47,501 bases of DNA from an uncultured Erysipelotrichaceae bacterium (GCA_902797995.1 CADBUX010000005.1:1-47501), one strand, 5' to 3'. Shown: positions 24,769 through 35,237, counted from the first letter of the stretch. Translations and numbers: made by a program. The notes: generated by a model from the sequence alone, not told the origin.

Positions 24769-26373
24769 ATGGAAAAAGTTTATGTATTCGGACATCATAA
24801 TCCAGATACAGATGCAGTTGGTGGTGCAATATCTTTATCATATTTAAAGAATAAATTAGGAATGGATACAGAGCCTCGTGTTCTAGATGAAATTAATAAA
24901 GAAACAGAATACGTGCTAAATTATTTTAATGTACCAGTACCTAATTATCTAGATAATGTAAAATTGCAAATAAAAGATATAGAATATCATAAAGATTGTT
25001 TTATGAAAAATACTAATTCTATAAAAAAAGCTTATGATTATTTACTGGATAAATCAATAACAGGACTTCCTATAGTAGACGAAAACGGTAAATATGTTGG
25101 TTTACTTACATTAAAAATGATTTTAAATCATCTATTTGGAGATAGTCTTAAAACACTTAAAACTTCATATAACAATTTACTTGAAGTTTTGGAAGGTACT
25201 GAAGTACTAAGATTTAATGAAGAAATAGAAGGAGAAATAGTAGCAAGTGGTAAATCATCAAATATTGATGAAAATAGTATTTTAGTAACTACTAATAGAA
25301 CTGATGTAATTAATATTGCAATTGATAAAGGCGTTAAAAGTATTATCGTTGTAGGAAAAGAAGATATAGAAGAAGAGTGTATAACAAAAGCAAAAGAAAA
25401 CAAAGTTAATGTTATAACAACTAGTCATGATACATTTTATGTTATAAAAGTAATTGGTCTTGCTAACTATACAGATGTATTCTGTGAAAAAGCAGTTACT
25501 GTTATAAATGAAAATGATTATTATAATGACTTTGTAGATTTATCTAGAAAACTTAGACATAATAATTATCCAATTGTGGATGATGATAATAAATGTTTAG
25601 GACTTCTTCGTTTAACAGACTTAGAAAACGTCAATAGAAAACATGTTATTTTAGTAGATCATAATGAAAGTGCTCAAAGCGTTACAGGACTTTCTCAAGC
25701 TGAAATTGTAGAAATAGTAGATCATCATAAACTTGGAGATTTATCAACAACACTACCTATTAATTTTAGAAATATGGCTGTTGGTAGTTCAAATACAATT
25801 ATTTATAAGTTGTTCAAAGAAAATGATATAGAAATTCCAAAAGATATCGCAGGTGTTATGCTTTCAGGTATTTTATCTGACACGCTTATTTTAAAAAGTC
25901 CAACAACTACTGAAATAGATAAAGAAGTAGTAGAAGATCTTTCTAAAATTGCAGAAGTAGATTATGAAAAATATGGATTTGATATGTTTAAAGCAGGTAC
26001 TTCTCTGGAAGGTAAAACCCATAAAGAAGTAGTAAATACTGATATAAAAACATTTAGTTATGATGCAGAAACAAAATATGCAGTAAGTCAAATCTTCACT
26101 TTAGATTTTGATTCAATTAAGAAAGATATGGATAGTTATATTTCATTAATTGAAGAAATGAAAAAAGAAAATGGATTTAAGTTTATTGTAGTAGCTATTA
26201 CAGATATTATAAGAAATGGATCTTACTTTATTTTTACTGAAAGTGGTAAAGAAGTACTTGAAGCAGGTTATGGATTAAAAGATTTAGAACAAGGTACATA
26301 TATAGATGATCAAGTTTCAAGAAAAAAACAAATAGTACCAACTTTAATAAATGGATTAAATAGATTGAAATAG
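24769..26373 (+). CDS. ppaC: Manganese-dependent inorganic pyrophosphatase with regulatory CBS insert
   Basis: The 534-residue enzyme hydrolyses pyrophosphate. The DHH domain begins with FGHHNPDTDAVGGA and resumes after the insert with VDHNE and EIVDHHK. The DHHA2 domain covers the C-terminal third (KAGTSLEGKTHKEV, YGLKD region). Between residues about 65 and 290 lie two CBS motifs (SITGLPIVDENGKYVGL and NYPIVDDDNKCLGLLRL) around a DRTGG-type segment. This is the architecture of adenine-nucleotide-regulated CBS-PPases. The start follows AAGAGGTG. It is monocistronic. Confidence 0.95.
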   Translation: MEKVYVFGHHNPDTDAVGGAISLSYLKNKLGMDTEPRVLDEINKETEYVLNYFNVPVPNYLDNVKLQIKDIEYHKDCFMKNTNSIKKAYDYLLDKSITGLPIVDENGKYVGLLTLKMILNHLFGDSLKTLKTSYNNLLEVLEGTEVLRFNEEIEGEIVASGKSSNIDENSILVTTNRTDVINIAIDKGVKSIIVVGKEDIEEECITKAKENKVNVITTSHDTFYVIKVIGLANYTDVFCEKAVTVINENDYYNDFVDLSRKLRHNNYPIVDDDNKCLGLLRLTDLENVNRKHVILVDHNESAQSVTGLSQAEIVEIVDHHKLGDLSTTLPINFRNMAVGSSNTIIYKLFKENDIEIPKDIAGVMLSGILSDTLILKSPTTTEIDKEVVEDLSKIAEVDYEKYGFDMFKAGTSLEGKTHKEVVNTDIKTFSYDAETKYAVSQIFTLDFDSIKKDMDSYISLIEEMKKENGFKFIVVAITDIIRNGSYFIFTESGKEVLEAGYGLKDLEQGTYIDDQVSRKKQIVPTLINGLNRLK

Positions 26374-26435
26374 CATTGCTATTTCTTTTTATTTATTATA
26401 ATTTATGTTATATTTATATTAAGGAGGAATAAAAC

Positions 26436-27194
26436 ATGTTTAATTTAAAAAATAGAGTTGCAGTAATTTCTGGTGCATCAAGTGGACTTGGCAAACAAAT
26501 GTCAAAAGCATTTGCAGAACAAGGTGCAAATCTTGTAATATTGGCAAGAAGGCTAGATCGTTTAGAACAGTTAAAAAAAGAACTTGAAAAAAAAGGAGTA
26601 AAAGTACTTCCTATAAAATGTGATGTAACAAGTACTATAGATATAGAAAATGCTGCTAAAAAAACCGAAGAAGAGTTTGGTAAAGTAGATATTTTAGTAA
26701 ACTGTGCAGGAGCTAGTAAAGATGCAGGGATACTTGACATGACAGATGATGAGTGGAATTTTACAATTGATGTAGACCAAACAAGTGTCTTTAAAATGAC
26801 TAGAGCTTTTGCAAATATTATGAAAAAAAATAATTACGGAAGAATAATAAATATTGCTTCAATGTATGGCTTAGTAGGAAACACTGCAATGGGGACTGTA
26901 GCATATCATTCTTCTAAAGGTGGAGTAGTAAATATGACTAGAGCGGTAGCAGCAGAACTAGCAAAATATAATATAACTTGTAATGCAATATGCCCAGGAT
27001 ATTTTGAAACAGAACTTACAAGTGAAGTATTAAATACCGATGAGTTTACTAATTACATGAAGCAAACTGTACCTATGGGAAGATATGGACATGAAGGAGA
27101 ACTAAATGCTGGAGCAATATTTCTAGCAAGTGATGAAGCAAGTTATGTTACTGGAGTAATACTTCCTATAGATGGTGGATATACTTGCGTATAA
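26436..27194 (+). CDS. SDR family oxidoreductase
   Basis: The 252-residue classical SDR has the cofactor motif SGASSGLGKQM near the N-terminus, NCAG, a catalytic Ser in NIASMYG, YHSSKGG with catalytic Tyr and Lys, and the C-terminal ASYVTGVILPIDGGY. The segment VVILARRLDRLEQL, with basic residues after the second strand, suggests NADP(H). It resembles gluconate 5-dehydrogenase or 3-oxoacyl-ACP reductase-type enzymes. There are no fatty-acid genes nearby, so the substrate is unknown. AAGGAGGA precedes the ATG and a terminator follows. Confidence 0.88.
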   Translation: MFNLKNRVAVISGASSGLGKQMSKAFAEQGANLVILARRLDRLEQLKKELEKKGVKVLPIKCDVTSTIDIENAAKKTEEEFGKVDILVNCAGASKDAGILDMTDDEWNFTIDVDQTSVFKMTRAFANIMKKNNYGRIINIASMYGLVGNTAMGTVAYHSSKGGVVNMTRAVAAELAKYNITCNAICPGYFETELTSEVLNTDEFTNYMKQTVPMGRYGHEGELNAGAIFLASDEASYVTGVILPIDGGYTCV

Positions 27195-27206
27195 TTAAAA
27201 GGTATT

Positions 27207-27250
27207 AAAAAAGAAAATGTCTAATTATAAAGTACATTTTCTTTTTTTTT
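27207..27250 (+). terminator. Intrinsic terminator
   Basis: AAAAAAGAAAATGT pairs with ACATTTTCTTTTTT across a 13-nt loop and ends in a long T tract. Confidence 0.8.
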
Positions 27251-27275
27251 ATACATAAATTTAAGTGGTGATACT

Positions 27276-29186
27276 ATGTTTACAAAAAAGAATAATGAAA
27301 GAATAAAATATGCGTTAATAATATTTCTCTTTCTTTTTTTTATAATTTTTATAAGAATAGTATATGTACAAGTTTTTTCTTATGATAAATTAAAGTCTCT
27401 ATCTGATGATTTATGGAGTCGTAATCTTCCGATAAGTGCAGCTCGTGGTAAAATTCTTGATCGTAGCGGAAAAGTTTTAGCAGATAACATCACTATTACA
27501 AGTTTAGTAATTATTCCAAATCAAATAAAAGAACCTGAGAAAGTAGCGAAGACTATAAGTAGTATTCTAGGAACAGACTACAAAGATATGCTTTTACATG
27601 TAACAAAAAAAACATCAATTGAAAGAGTTCATCCTGAAGGAAGGAACTTATCTTTCGAAGTAGCAGATAAAATAAATAGTTATAGTTTTGAAGGAGTATA
27701 TCTAGTAAAAGAATCCAAAAGATACTATCCAAATAAAAACATGTTATCTCATGTCCTAGGATATACTGGAATAGATAATCAAGGTTTATCAGGAATAGAA
27801 CTTTTATATGATAAATATTTAACCGGAGAAGATGGTGCAATAAAATATTATAGTGATGCTAAAGGTAATAAACTAGATATGGCAGAAATATATACAGAAC
27901 CAGAATCTGGACTTGATGTTATGCTTACTATTGATTTAGATATTCAAACATCAATTGAAAGAGAACTAGATAACATAGTAACAGCTTTTTCGCCAGATCA
28001 TGCTCTTGCTATGGCAATGGATCCAAATACTGGAGAAATACTAGCTATGAGTTCACGTCCGGATTTTGATCCTAATAATTATAAAAAATATAGTAGTGAA
28101 ACCTTAAGTAGAAATCTTCCTATATGGATGACTTATGAACCAGGTAGTACCTTTAAGATAATCACTACGGCAGCAGCAGTAGAGGAAGGAGTAGTAAACT
28201 TAGAAAAAGATGAGTTCTATGATAGTGGTTCAGTAACAATAAATGGAGCAAAACTGAGGTGTTGGAAAGCTGGGGGACATGGACATGAGACTATGCTTCA
28301 AGTATTCGAAAACTCATGTAACCCAGGTTTTGTAAAAATGGGACTACTTCTTGGAAAAGAAAGACTATTTAATTATATAGATTTATTTGGCTTTGGACAT
28401 AAAACTGGAGTAGATTTAAATGGTGAAGGAAAAGGAATAATTTTTAATGTAAAAGATGTAACAGATCTAGAACTTGCAACCTCAGCATTTGGTCAAGGTG
28501 TAAGTGTTACACCAATTCAGCAAATAAGTGCAGTATCATCGATTGTAAATGGAGGAGACTATTACAAGCCTTATATTATGAAAAGTGTTTTAGATAGCAA
28601 AACAAATAATGTTTATTTAGAGAATAAAAAGACCTATGTAAAAAAAACAATTAGCAAAAACACTTCAAATATTATGAGAATGGCTTTAGAGAGCGTAGTT
28701 GCGCGTGGTGGTGGTAAAGTTACCTATATAGATGGTTACCGTGTTGGAGGAAAAACTGGAACAGCTCAGAAAGTAGAAAATGGTAGATACTTAGATAATA
28801 ATTATATAATGAGTTTTATGGCAGTAATGCCTGCAAATGATCCTAAAGTGGTTCTATATCTTGCAATAGATAACCCTAAAAAAACAGCACTTCTTTCAAG
28901 TTATACAACAACACCATTTGTTAGAAAAATACTTCTTGATATAATAAATATAATGGATATAGAAAAACAACCTAATCAAACAGCAAAAGATTACGAATGG
29001 ATGGATAAAAAATACTATGACGTTCCAAATGTTATTGGTATGACTAAAAAAGAAGCAAAAAAACACTTATCATTATTTGATATAACGTGCGTTGGCGATG
29101 GTGATATAGTAGTAGACCAAACACCAAAAGCTGGAACAAGATACTATGAAACAGGAACAATTAAACTAATGATGGGTAATAAGTAA
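27276..29186 (+). CDS. Class B penicillin-binding protein with C-terminal PASTA domain (SpoVD/PBP2 type)
   Basis: The 636-residue transpeptidase has one N-terminal membrane helix (about 12-33), a PBP dimer domain with RGKILDRSG, and a transpeptidase domain with STFK (Ser291, Lys294), SCN (347-349) and KTGTAQ. One PASTA domain (about 576-636, VPNVIGMTKKEAKKHLS) closes it. This architecture matches SpoVD and related division PBPs. mraY follows, as in Bacillota cell-wall clusters, though murE is absent between them. It cross-links peptidoglycan outside the membrane. Whether it serves vegetative division or spore cortex cannot be decided here. Confidence 0.93.
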   Translation: MFTKKNNERIKYALIIFLFLFFIIFIRIVYVQVFSYDKLKSLSDDLWSRNLPISAARGKILDRSGKVLADNITITSLVIIPNQIKEPEKVAKTISSILGTDYKDMLLHVTKKTSIERVHPEGRNLSFEVADKINSYSFEGVYLVKESKRYYPNKNMLSHVLGYTGIDNQGLSGIELLYDKYLTGEDGAIKYYSDAKGNKLDMAEIYTEPESGLDVMLTIDLDIQTSIERELDNIVTAFSPDHALAMAMDPNTGEILAMSSRPDFDPNNYKKYSSETLSRNLPIWMTYEPGSTFKIITTAAAVEEGVVNLEKDEFYDSGSVTINGAKLRCWKAGGHGHETMLQVFENSCNPGFVKMGLLLGKERLFNYIDLFGFGHKTGVDLNGEGKGIIFNVKDVTDLELATSAFGQGVSVTPIQQISAVSSIVNGGDYYKPYIMKSVLDSKTNNVYLENKKTYVKKTISKNTSNIMRMALESVVARGGGKVTYIDGYRVGGKTGTAQKVENGRYLDNNYIMSFMAVMPANDPKVVLYLAIDNPKKTALLSSYTTTPFVRKILLDIINIMDIEKQPNQTAKDYEWMDKKYYDVPNVIGMTKKEAKKHLSLFDITCVGDGDIVVDQTPKAGTRYYETGTIKLMMGNK

Positions 29187-29268
29187 TGTAAACCTAACAT
29201 AAAAAATTAATAAAAATATAGTGTAATAAAAAAATATGTAGTATAATTATCTAGAAAGAGGCGGTTTT

Positions 29269-30252
29269 ATGTTAATCCTAACAAAATCAATATTATCATT
29301 AATGGTAGGTTTTATAATTGCAGTTATTATGGGACTAATACTCGTGCCAGTATTAAAAAGAATTAACTTTGGACAAAGAATAAGTGAATATGTAGGAGAA
29401 TCACATAGAAAAAAAGAGGGAACTCCTACTATGGGAGGAATTATTTTTATCATTCCAACCATTCTTTCTATTTTGTTCTTAGTCCTAGATAATAGATTAG
29501 AAATGACCTATAATTTACTTATAATTATGGTAGTGTTTGTTCTTTATTCATTTATAGGACTTTTAGATGACTTTCTATCACTTAAAAAAGGAAAAAACGA
29601 AGGACTAACAGTAATACAAAAGTTTATTGGACAAATTGTAGTAGCACTTATATTCTTTGCTATATATATGAAATATAATGGTAATACGTCATTTATTGTA
29701 AGTACCCTAGGTATTAATATAGAATTAGGATGGCTCTACGGTGTATTTATTCTCCTTCTTTTAGTAGGATTCTCTAATGCGGTTAACCTAACAGATGGAT
29801 TAGATGGACTTTCTGGAGGGCTAAGCACCATAGCATTTATTGCTTACGCTTTAATATCATTATTTATTGGCAAGGAAGATGTTGGTATTTTCTGTTTTGT
29901 ACTTTCAGGTGCTATCGCAGGATTCTTAATGTTTAATGCATACCCAGCAAGAGTTTTCATGGGAGATACCGGTTCACTTGCTCTTGGAGCAGTTCTAGCA
30001 ACGGTTGCTATTCTTACAAGAAGAGAAGTTACTCTTTTTGTAGTAGGTCTAGTATTTGTTATAGAAACATTAAGTGTAATGATACAAGTGTTTTGGTATA
30101 AAACCCATAACAAAAAAAGATTATTCTTAATGACACCAATTCACCACCATTTTGAAAGAAAGGGCTATGAAGAACCAGATATAGTAAAAGGATTTTGGCT
30201 CGCAGGAATTATCTGTGCAGTACTTGGTATTTTCTTTGCCGTTTGGATTTAG
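29269..30252 (+). CDS. mraY: Phospho-N-acetylmuramoyl-pentapeptide-transferase
   Basis: The 327-residue integral membrane enzyme makes lipid I. About ten hydrophobic helices are visible, with family motifs KKEGTPTMGG, GLLDDFLSLKKGKNEGL, NAVNLTDGLDGLSGG, FMGDTGSLALG and TPIHHHFERKG. Length is normal. AAAGAGGCGG precedes the ATG, and a TATAAT at 29242-29247 suggests its own promoter in the 82-nt gap after the PBP gene. Confidence 0.97.
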   Translation: MLILTKSILSLMVGFIIAVIMGLILVPVLKRINFGQRISEYVGESHRKKEGTPTMGGIIFIIPTILSILFLVLDNRLEMTYNLLIIMVVFVLYSFIGLLDDFLSLKKGKNEGLTVIQKFIGQIVVALIFFAIYMKYNGNTSFIVSTLGINIELGWLYGVFILLLLVGFSNAVNLTDGLDGLSGGLSTIAFIAYALISLFIGKEDVGIFCFVLSGAIAGFLMFNAYPARVFMGDTGSLALGAVLATVAILTRREVTLFVVGLVFVIETLSVMIQVFWYKTHNKKRLFLMTPIHHHFERKGYEEPDIVKGFWLAGIICAVLGIFFAVWI

Positions 30253-30269
30253 ATAAAACAAAATAATGC

Positions 30270-30298
30270 TTGCATTTTTTCATAAAGTATAGTATATT
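30270..30298 (+). promoter_or_regulatory. Promoter of rpsO
   Basis: TTGCAT (30270-30275) and TATATT (30293-30298) are separated by 17 bp. Transcription would start near 30305, giving a leader of about 74 nt. Confidence 0.75.
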
Positions 30299-30308
30299 AT
30301 TATTGCTT

Positions 30309-30352
30309 CCGTTACCCAGATAAATGAAAACCCTTATTTATCTTAGTAATGG
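30309..30352 (+). promoter_or_regulatory. rpsO mRNA leader with compound stem, probable S15 autoregulatory site
   Basis: CCGTTAC (30309-30315) pairs with GTAATGG (30346-30352) including one G-U pair. Inside it AGATAAAT (30318-30325) pairs with ATTTATCT (30336-30343), leaving a CC/TA internal loop. A stem with an internal loop and a G-U pair before the start codon is the type of element that ribosomal protein S15 binds in its own mRNA. The identity as an S15 site is inference. Confidence 0.6.
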
Positions 30353-30378
30353 TGTATTATAAAAAAGGAGGTAAAATA

Positions 30379-30648
30379 ATGGCTTTAACAAAAGAAAAGA
30401 AAGCTGATATCGTTAAAAGATTTGCTAAAGATGAAAAAGATACAGGATCTGCAGAAGTTCAAATAGCAATTCTTACTGAAGAAATAAAAGCTTTAACAGA
30501 ACATCTTAAAGAACATAAGCATGACTTCCATTCAAGAAGAGGAATGCTTAAAAAGGTAGGAAGACAAAGAAGTTTGCTTAACTACTTAAAAAATAAAGAT
30601 GTTACTAGATATCGTGAAGTTGTTAAAAAATTAGGTTTAAGAAAATAG
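30379..30648 (+). CDS. rpsO: 30S ribosomal protein S15
   Basis: The 89-residue protein has the normal S15 length and core: [34 protein letters not shown] and [13 protein letters not shown]. It binds the central domain of 16S rRNA. An in-frame ATG at 30349 lies inside the leader stem, and AAAGGAGGT directly precedes ATG 30379, so 30379 is the start. A terminator follows, with an unknown gene between it and pnp. Confidence 0.97.
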   Translation: MALTKEKKADIVKRFAKDEKDTGSAEVQIAILTEEIKALTEHLKEHKHDFHSRRGMLKKVGRQRSLLNYLKNKDVTRYREVVKKLGLRK

Positions 30649-30650
30649 AT

Positions 30651-30676
30651 AGGCGCTTATTTTTTAGTGTCTTTTT
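30651..30676 (+). terminator. Intrinsic terminator of rpsO
   Basis: AGGCGCT pairs with AGTGTCT using two G-U pairs across an 8-nt loop and is followed by TTTT. Some read-through into the next genes is plausible. Confidence 0.65.
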
Positions 30677-30694
30677 ATTTTCTAAGGGGGATTT

Positions 30695-31216
30695 ATGCAA
30701 AAACTTGAAACAGAAAAACTATATATAGTAGGACTTTTTATTATATCTGGAAGAGAATATAAGAATCATGAAGAAATTGTATCAAGAAGATTTTTAAAAT
30801 GGATAGTAGTAGAAAACCATAGTGATGATTACAGTGTTTATTTTAAAGATGTCAAGACAAAAGTAAATTACTCTTCATATGGCTTTGATATTGGAGATTT
30901 ATACATTGATATGAATACATTATTTAGTTTTAATAATTTTACTAATAAACAAAAACTAAGTAGAGAAGAAATAGAGATTTATCTAAAAGAATTTAAGAAA
31001 AATTATAATGTAACTAAATTGAAAAATAGGCAAATAATCTATGAAATAATTAGAGAACTAATAAAAGAATTTGGTGAAGAAGCGAACGTTATAATCGATA
31101 AAGTAATGGATAAATTTAACGAAGAAAGTCCTGAAAATATGAAAAGGTTTTTAGATAATATAAGTGACAGTTTAGATTTAAATGAGAAGAAGTATACTAA
31201 ATCTAGAAGAAGATAG
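30695..31216 (+). CDS. Unknown 173-residue cytoplasmic protein between rpsO and pnp
   Basis: I do not recognise this protein. It has no signal peptide or membrane segment. The N-terminal half is predicted beta-rich (LYIVGLFIISGREY, KWIVVENHSDDYSVYF), and residues 90-155 look helical and charged (SREEIEIYLKEFKK, NRQIIYEIIRELIKEFGEEANVIIDKVM). The C-terminus is basic (KKYTKSRRR). AAGGGGG precedes the ATG. It lies 18 nt before pnp, so it is co-transcribed with pnp, where rpsO and pnp are usually direct neighbours. A role linked to RNA metabolism is only a guess from context. Confidence 0.75.
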   Translation: MQKLETEKLYIVGLFIISGREYKNHEEIVSRRFLKWIVVENHSDDYSVYFKDVKTKVNYSSYGFDIGDLYIDMNTLFSFNNFTNKQKLSREEIEIYLKEFKKNYNVTKLKNRQIIYEIIRELIKEFGEEANVIIDKVMDKFNEESPENMKRFLDNISDSLDLNEKKYTKSRRR

Positions 31217-31234
31217 GAAGAAGGGAATGTAAAA

Positions 31235-33352
31235 ATGGAAAAAGTATTTAATTTTGATTTTAGAGGAAGACCTATAACTGTAGAAATAGGAAAAATGGCT
31301 AAACAAGCAGCAAGTTCTTGCTTAGTAAGATATGGAGATACTGTAGTATTATCTGCAGTAACCAATAAAAAAGAACCAGCAACTGGAGATTTCTTTCCAC
31401 TTATGGTTCTATATCAAGAAAAGCAATATTCAGTAGGTAAAATTCCTGGTGGATTCATAAAAAGAGAAGGACGCCCTACAGAAAATGCAACTCTTGCAGC
31501 CCGTCTTATAGATAGACCAATAAGACCACTTTTCCCAGAAGGATTTAAAAATGAAGTACAAATAGTTAATACTGTACTATCAGTAGATACTGATAATTCT
31601 CCAGAAATGACTGCTTTATTTGCATCAAGCCTAGCACTTTCAATAAGTGATTTACCATTCGAAGGACCAATTGCTTCGGTAGTTGTAGGAAGAATAGATA
31701 ATGAATTTGTAATCAATCCAACAGTAGATGAGCAAGAACAAAGTGATATTTATCTTACAGTCGCAGGTACTAAAGATGCAATCAATATGGTTGAATCAAG
31801 TGCCGCAGAAGTTCAAGAAGAAGATATGCTTGAAGCTTTAATGTTTGGCCATGAAGCTATAAAAGAACTTATCGCATTTGAAGAGCAAATCGTAGAAGAA
31901 GTAGGTAAACCTAAAAAAGATTATCCAATCATTAAAGTAGATGAAGAAATAAATTCTAAAGTAAGAGATATGATTACTGTAAAAATGGTAAACGCTATCC
32001 AAATTGAAGGAAAGCTAGAAAGACAAGAAAAAATAGATGAGCTAAAAGAAGAAGTAAGAACAACCTTTACAGAAATGTATAAAACAAGTGATGATTTAGA
32101 TTCTATTATTAATCAAGTAAATGAAGTATTGGAAGCAATAGAATATGAAGAAATAAGAAGATTAATAACTGAAGAACATATAAGACCAGATGGAAGAAAA
32201 ATAGATGAAATAAGACCTCTTACATCAGAAGTAGATATACTTCCAAGAACACATGGATCTGCTATGTTTACAAGAGGACAAACTCAAGTACTTAGTGTAA
32301 CAACACTTGGATCAATAAATGAATATCAAATCTTAGATGGACTTTCTGACGAAGAAGGAAAAAGATTTATGCATCATTATAACTTCCCACAATTCTCAGT
32401 TGGAGAAACAGGAAGATATGGTGCTCCAGGTCGTCGTGAAATAGGTCATGGTGCTTTAGGAGAAAAGGCACTCGCTAGAGTTATTCCAAGCGAAGAAGAA
32501 TTTCCTTATACTATCAGAGTAGTATCTGAAGTGTTAGAAAGTAACGGATCATCTTCACAAGCAAGTATTTGTGCAGGATGCATGTCTTTAATGGCAGCAG
32601 GGGTTCCAATAAAAGATATGGTCGCAGGTATTGCTATGGGATTAATAACCAAAGGTGATAAATATACAATTCTTACTGATATTCAAGGTGCTGAAGACCA
32701 TTTTGGAGATATGGACTTTAAAGTTGCAGGTACTAAAAATGGAATTTGTGCTCTTCAAATGGATATTAAAATAAAAGGAATAACAAAACAAATTCTTGGA
32801 GAAGCTTTACAGCAAGCAAAAAAGGCAAGATTTGAAATATTGGAAAACATGAAGACTGCTATATCTGAACCTCGTAAAGAATTATCACCATACGCACCAA
32901 AGATTAAACAAATGAAAATAAAAGAAGAAAAGATTAAAGACGTTATCGGTAGAGGCGGAGAAGTAATAACAAGAATCATTCAAGAAGCAAGTAACGTAGT
33001 AAGTGTAAATGATAAGAATGCCGTTAAAATAGATATTGAAGATGATGGTAGAGTAATACTATATCATACTGATTATGAAGTAATAGATAAAGCTATGAAA
33101 TTAATTGAGGACGTAGTAAGAGAAGTAGAAGTTGGAGAAATTTATACTGCAAAGGTAGTAAAAGTAGAAAGTTTTGGATGTTTTGTAGAAGTATGGCCAG
33201 GTTGCGAAGGATTAGTACATATTTCTAAACTTGCTAAAGAAAGAGTAGAAAAATGTGAAGACGTAGTAAAGCCAGGAGACGAAATAGTAGTTAAATTCAT
33301 AGGAACAGATAACAAAGGAAGATTAAACTTCTCAAGAAAAGATGCAATGTAA
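31235..33352 (+). CDS. pnp: Polynucleotide phosphorylase
   Basis: The 705-residue enzyme degrades RNA phosphorolytically. It shows two RNase PH domains (first: [22 protein letters not shown]; second: [39 protein letters not shown]), then a KH domain with IGRGGEVI near residue 570 and a C-terminal S1 domain ([20 protein letters not shown]). Length is normal. The start follows GAAGAAGGGAATG. A terminator follows directly after the stop codon. Confidence 0.98.
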   Translation: MEKVFNFDFRGRPITVEIGKMAKQAASSCLVRYGDTVVLSAVTNKKEPATGDFFPLMVLYQEKQYSVGKIPGGFIKREGRPTENATLAARLIDRPIRPLFPEGFKNEVQIVNTVLSVDTDNSPEMTALFASSLALSISDLPFEGPIASVVVGRIDNEFVINPTVDEQEQSDIYLTVAGTKDAINMVESSAAEVQEEDMLEALMFGHEAIKELIAFEEQIVEEVGKPKKDYPIIKVDEEINSKVRDMITVKMVNAIQIEGKLERQEKIDELKEEVRTTFTEMYKTSDDLDSIINQVNEVLEAIEYEEIRRLITEEHIRPDGRKIDEIRPLTSEVDILPRTHGSAMFTRGQTQVLSVTTLGSINEYQILDGLSDEEGKRFMHHYNFPQFSVGETGRYGAPGRREIGHGALGEKALARVIPSEEEFPYTIRVVSEVLESNGSSSQASICAGCMSLMAAGVPIKDMVAGIAMGLITKGDKYTILTDIQGAEDHFGDMDFKVAGTKNGICALQMDIKIKGITKQILGEALQQAKKARFEILENMKTAISEPRKELSPYAPKIKQMKIKEEKIKDVIGRGGEVITRIIQEASNVVSVNDKNAVKIDIEDDGRVILYHTDYEVIDKAMKLIEDVVREVEVGEIYTAKVVKVESFGCFVEVWPGCEGLVHISKLAKERVEKCEDVVKPGDEIVVKFIGTDNKGRLNFSRKDAM

Positions 33353-33374
33353 GAAGTAGAAATACTTCTTTTTT
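33352..33374 (+). terminator. Intrinsic terminator of pnp
   Basis: AGAAGTA-GAAA-TACTTCT with a GNRA loop is followed by a T tract and overlaps the region just after the stop codon. Confidence 0.87.
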
Positions 33375-33437
33375 CTTGCAATAATTATTAATATTTGGTA
33401 TAATTTGAAAGGTTTACAAAAAAGGGAGATGTAGTTT

Positions 33438-35237
33438 ATGGATAAAATACTAAATATAGCAATTGTAGCTCACGTTGATGTAGGTAAAAGCACCCTTGTT
33501 GATGCACTGTTATCACAATGTGGTGCTTTAAAAGAAGAAGTAGTAAATGCTCAAATAATGGATAGTAATGATCTAGAAAAAGAACGTGGAATAACTATTT
33601 ATTCTAAAAACTGTTCTATTAAATACAAAGATTATAAAATAAATATTGTAGATACTCCAGGACATGCTGACTTCTCATCAGAAGTTGAAAGAATCATTAA
33701 AACAGTAGATACAGTAGTTTTAATGGTAGATTCTAAAGAAGGAGTAATGCCTCAGACAAGATTTGTTTTAGAACAAGCTTTAAAGAACAATTTAAATCCA
33801 GTATTATTTATTAATAAAATAGATAAAAAAGATGCTCGTATTGATGAAGTAGTAGATATGACTTTTGATTTATTTGTAGAACTAAATGCTAATATGGAGC
33901 AACTTGATTTCCCAATAGTATATGGTATGGCAAAGAAAGGTATTGCTAAACTAAATGTAGAAGATGAAGACGAGAATATATTCCCGCTTCTTGATACTAT
34001 TATTGAAAATACTAAATGTTATGAGGGAGACGAAAAAGATCCATTACTTCTTCAAGTATCATCTTTAACTTATGATGACTATTTAGGTAGACTTGGAATA
34101 GGAAGAATTTCAAAAGGTGTACTTAAATCTGGAATGAATGTTACAATAAGCAAGAATAATGGAGAACTAGAAAAAACTAAAATAGGAAAAATATTTGTAA
34201 ACGAAGGAATCACAAGGAAAGAAGTAAAAGAAGCAAGATACGGAGATATTGTAACATTTATGTCTAGTCCAAAAATAGAAATTGGAGATAGTGTCTGTGA
34301 CCCAGAACATATTAATCCTCTTCCTCCAATAATTATTGAAGAACCGACTCTTTCAATGAACTTCTTAGTAAACTCATCACCATTCGCAGGACAAAGTGGT
34401 AAGTTTTTAACTAATCGTCATATAAAAGAAAGATTAGATAGAGAACTTGAAACAAACGTTGGACTTAAAGTAGAAGAGTTAAAAGATAGCGATGGATATA
34501 AAGTATCTGGTCGTGGAGAACTTCATTTATCAATTCTTTTAGAAAACATGAGAAGAGAAGGATACGAACTTGGAGTATCAAAACCAGAAGTATTATTTAA
34601 AGAAATAGATGGGGTAAAATGTGAACCATTCGAAGAAGTATTCATAAATTGTCCAAATGACTATTCAGGAACTATTATCAATGATTTAAATGAAAGAAAA
34701 GGTATTATGCATTCTATGGAAAGTGATGAGTCATATACAAAAATTACTTTCTTTGTACCAACTCGTGGTCTTATTGGTTACAGAAGTGGTTTTATAACTA
34801 ATACTAAAGGTGAAGGAATCATGGTAAGAAGTTTTAAGGACTTTAGACCATATGTTGGAGAAATAAAAGGAAGAAAAAATGGAGTTCTTGTTTCAATGGA
34901 AGATGGAAAAACTATGGCATATTCATTATTTAATTTAAGTGAAAGAGGTACAATGATTGTTGGACCTTCAACAGATGTCTATAAAGGTATGATAATAGGT
35001 ATTCATAATCGTGATAACGATTTAAATGTAAATCCATGTAAAAATAAACAACTTACTAACACACGTGCTGCAGGTTCAGATGAAGCACTTACTCTAATTA
35101 AACCAAAAGTATTCAGTTTGGAAGAAGCATTAGAATTTATCGAAGATGATGAACTCGTTGAAGTAACACCTGATGCAATAAGATTAAGAAAAAAAATTTT
35201 AGATGATAAAGAAAGATATAGAATGAGAAATAATTAA
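33438..35237 (+). CDS. typA: Translational GTPase TypA/BipA
   Basis: The 599-residue ribosome-associated GTPase has the G1 motif AHVDVGKSTL, ERGITI switch region, DTPGHADFSSEVER, and FINKIDKKDAR. EF-G-like domains II and III and the TypA-specific C-terminal domain (RGLIGYRSGFITNTKGEG) follow. AAAAGGGAG precedes the ATG. Length is slightly below the usual 610. Its gene stands alone. Confidence 0.97.
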   Translation: MDKILNIAIVAHVDVGKSTLVDALLSQCGALKEEVVNAQIMDSNDLEKERGITIYSKNCSIKYKDYKINIVDTPGHADFSSEVERIIKTVDTVVLMVDSKEGVMPQTRFVLEQALKNNLNPVLFINKIDKKDARIDEVVDMTFDLFVELNANMEQLDFPIVYGMAKKGIAKLNVEDEDENIFPLLDTIIENTKCYEGDEKDPLLLQVSSLTYDDYLGRLGIGRISKGVLKSGMNVTISKNNGELEKTKIGKIFVNEGITRKEVKEARYGDIVTFMSSPKIEIGDSVCDPEHINPLPPIIIEEPTLSMNFLVNSSPFAGQSGKFLTNRHIKERLDRELETNVGLKVEELKDSDGYKVSGRGELHLSILLENMRREGYELGVSKPEVLFKEIDGVKCEPFEEVFINCPNDYSGTIINDLNERKGIMHSMESDESYTKITFFVPTRGLIGYRSGFITNTKGEGIMVRSFKDFRPYVGEIKGRKNGVLVSMEDGKTMAYSLFNLSERGTMIVGPSTDVYKGMIIGIHNRDNDLNVNPCKNKQLTNTRAAGSDEALTLIKPKVFSLEEALEFIEDDELVEVTPDAIRLRKKILDDKERYRMRNN

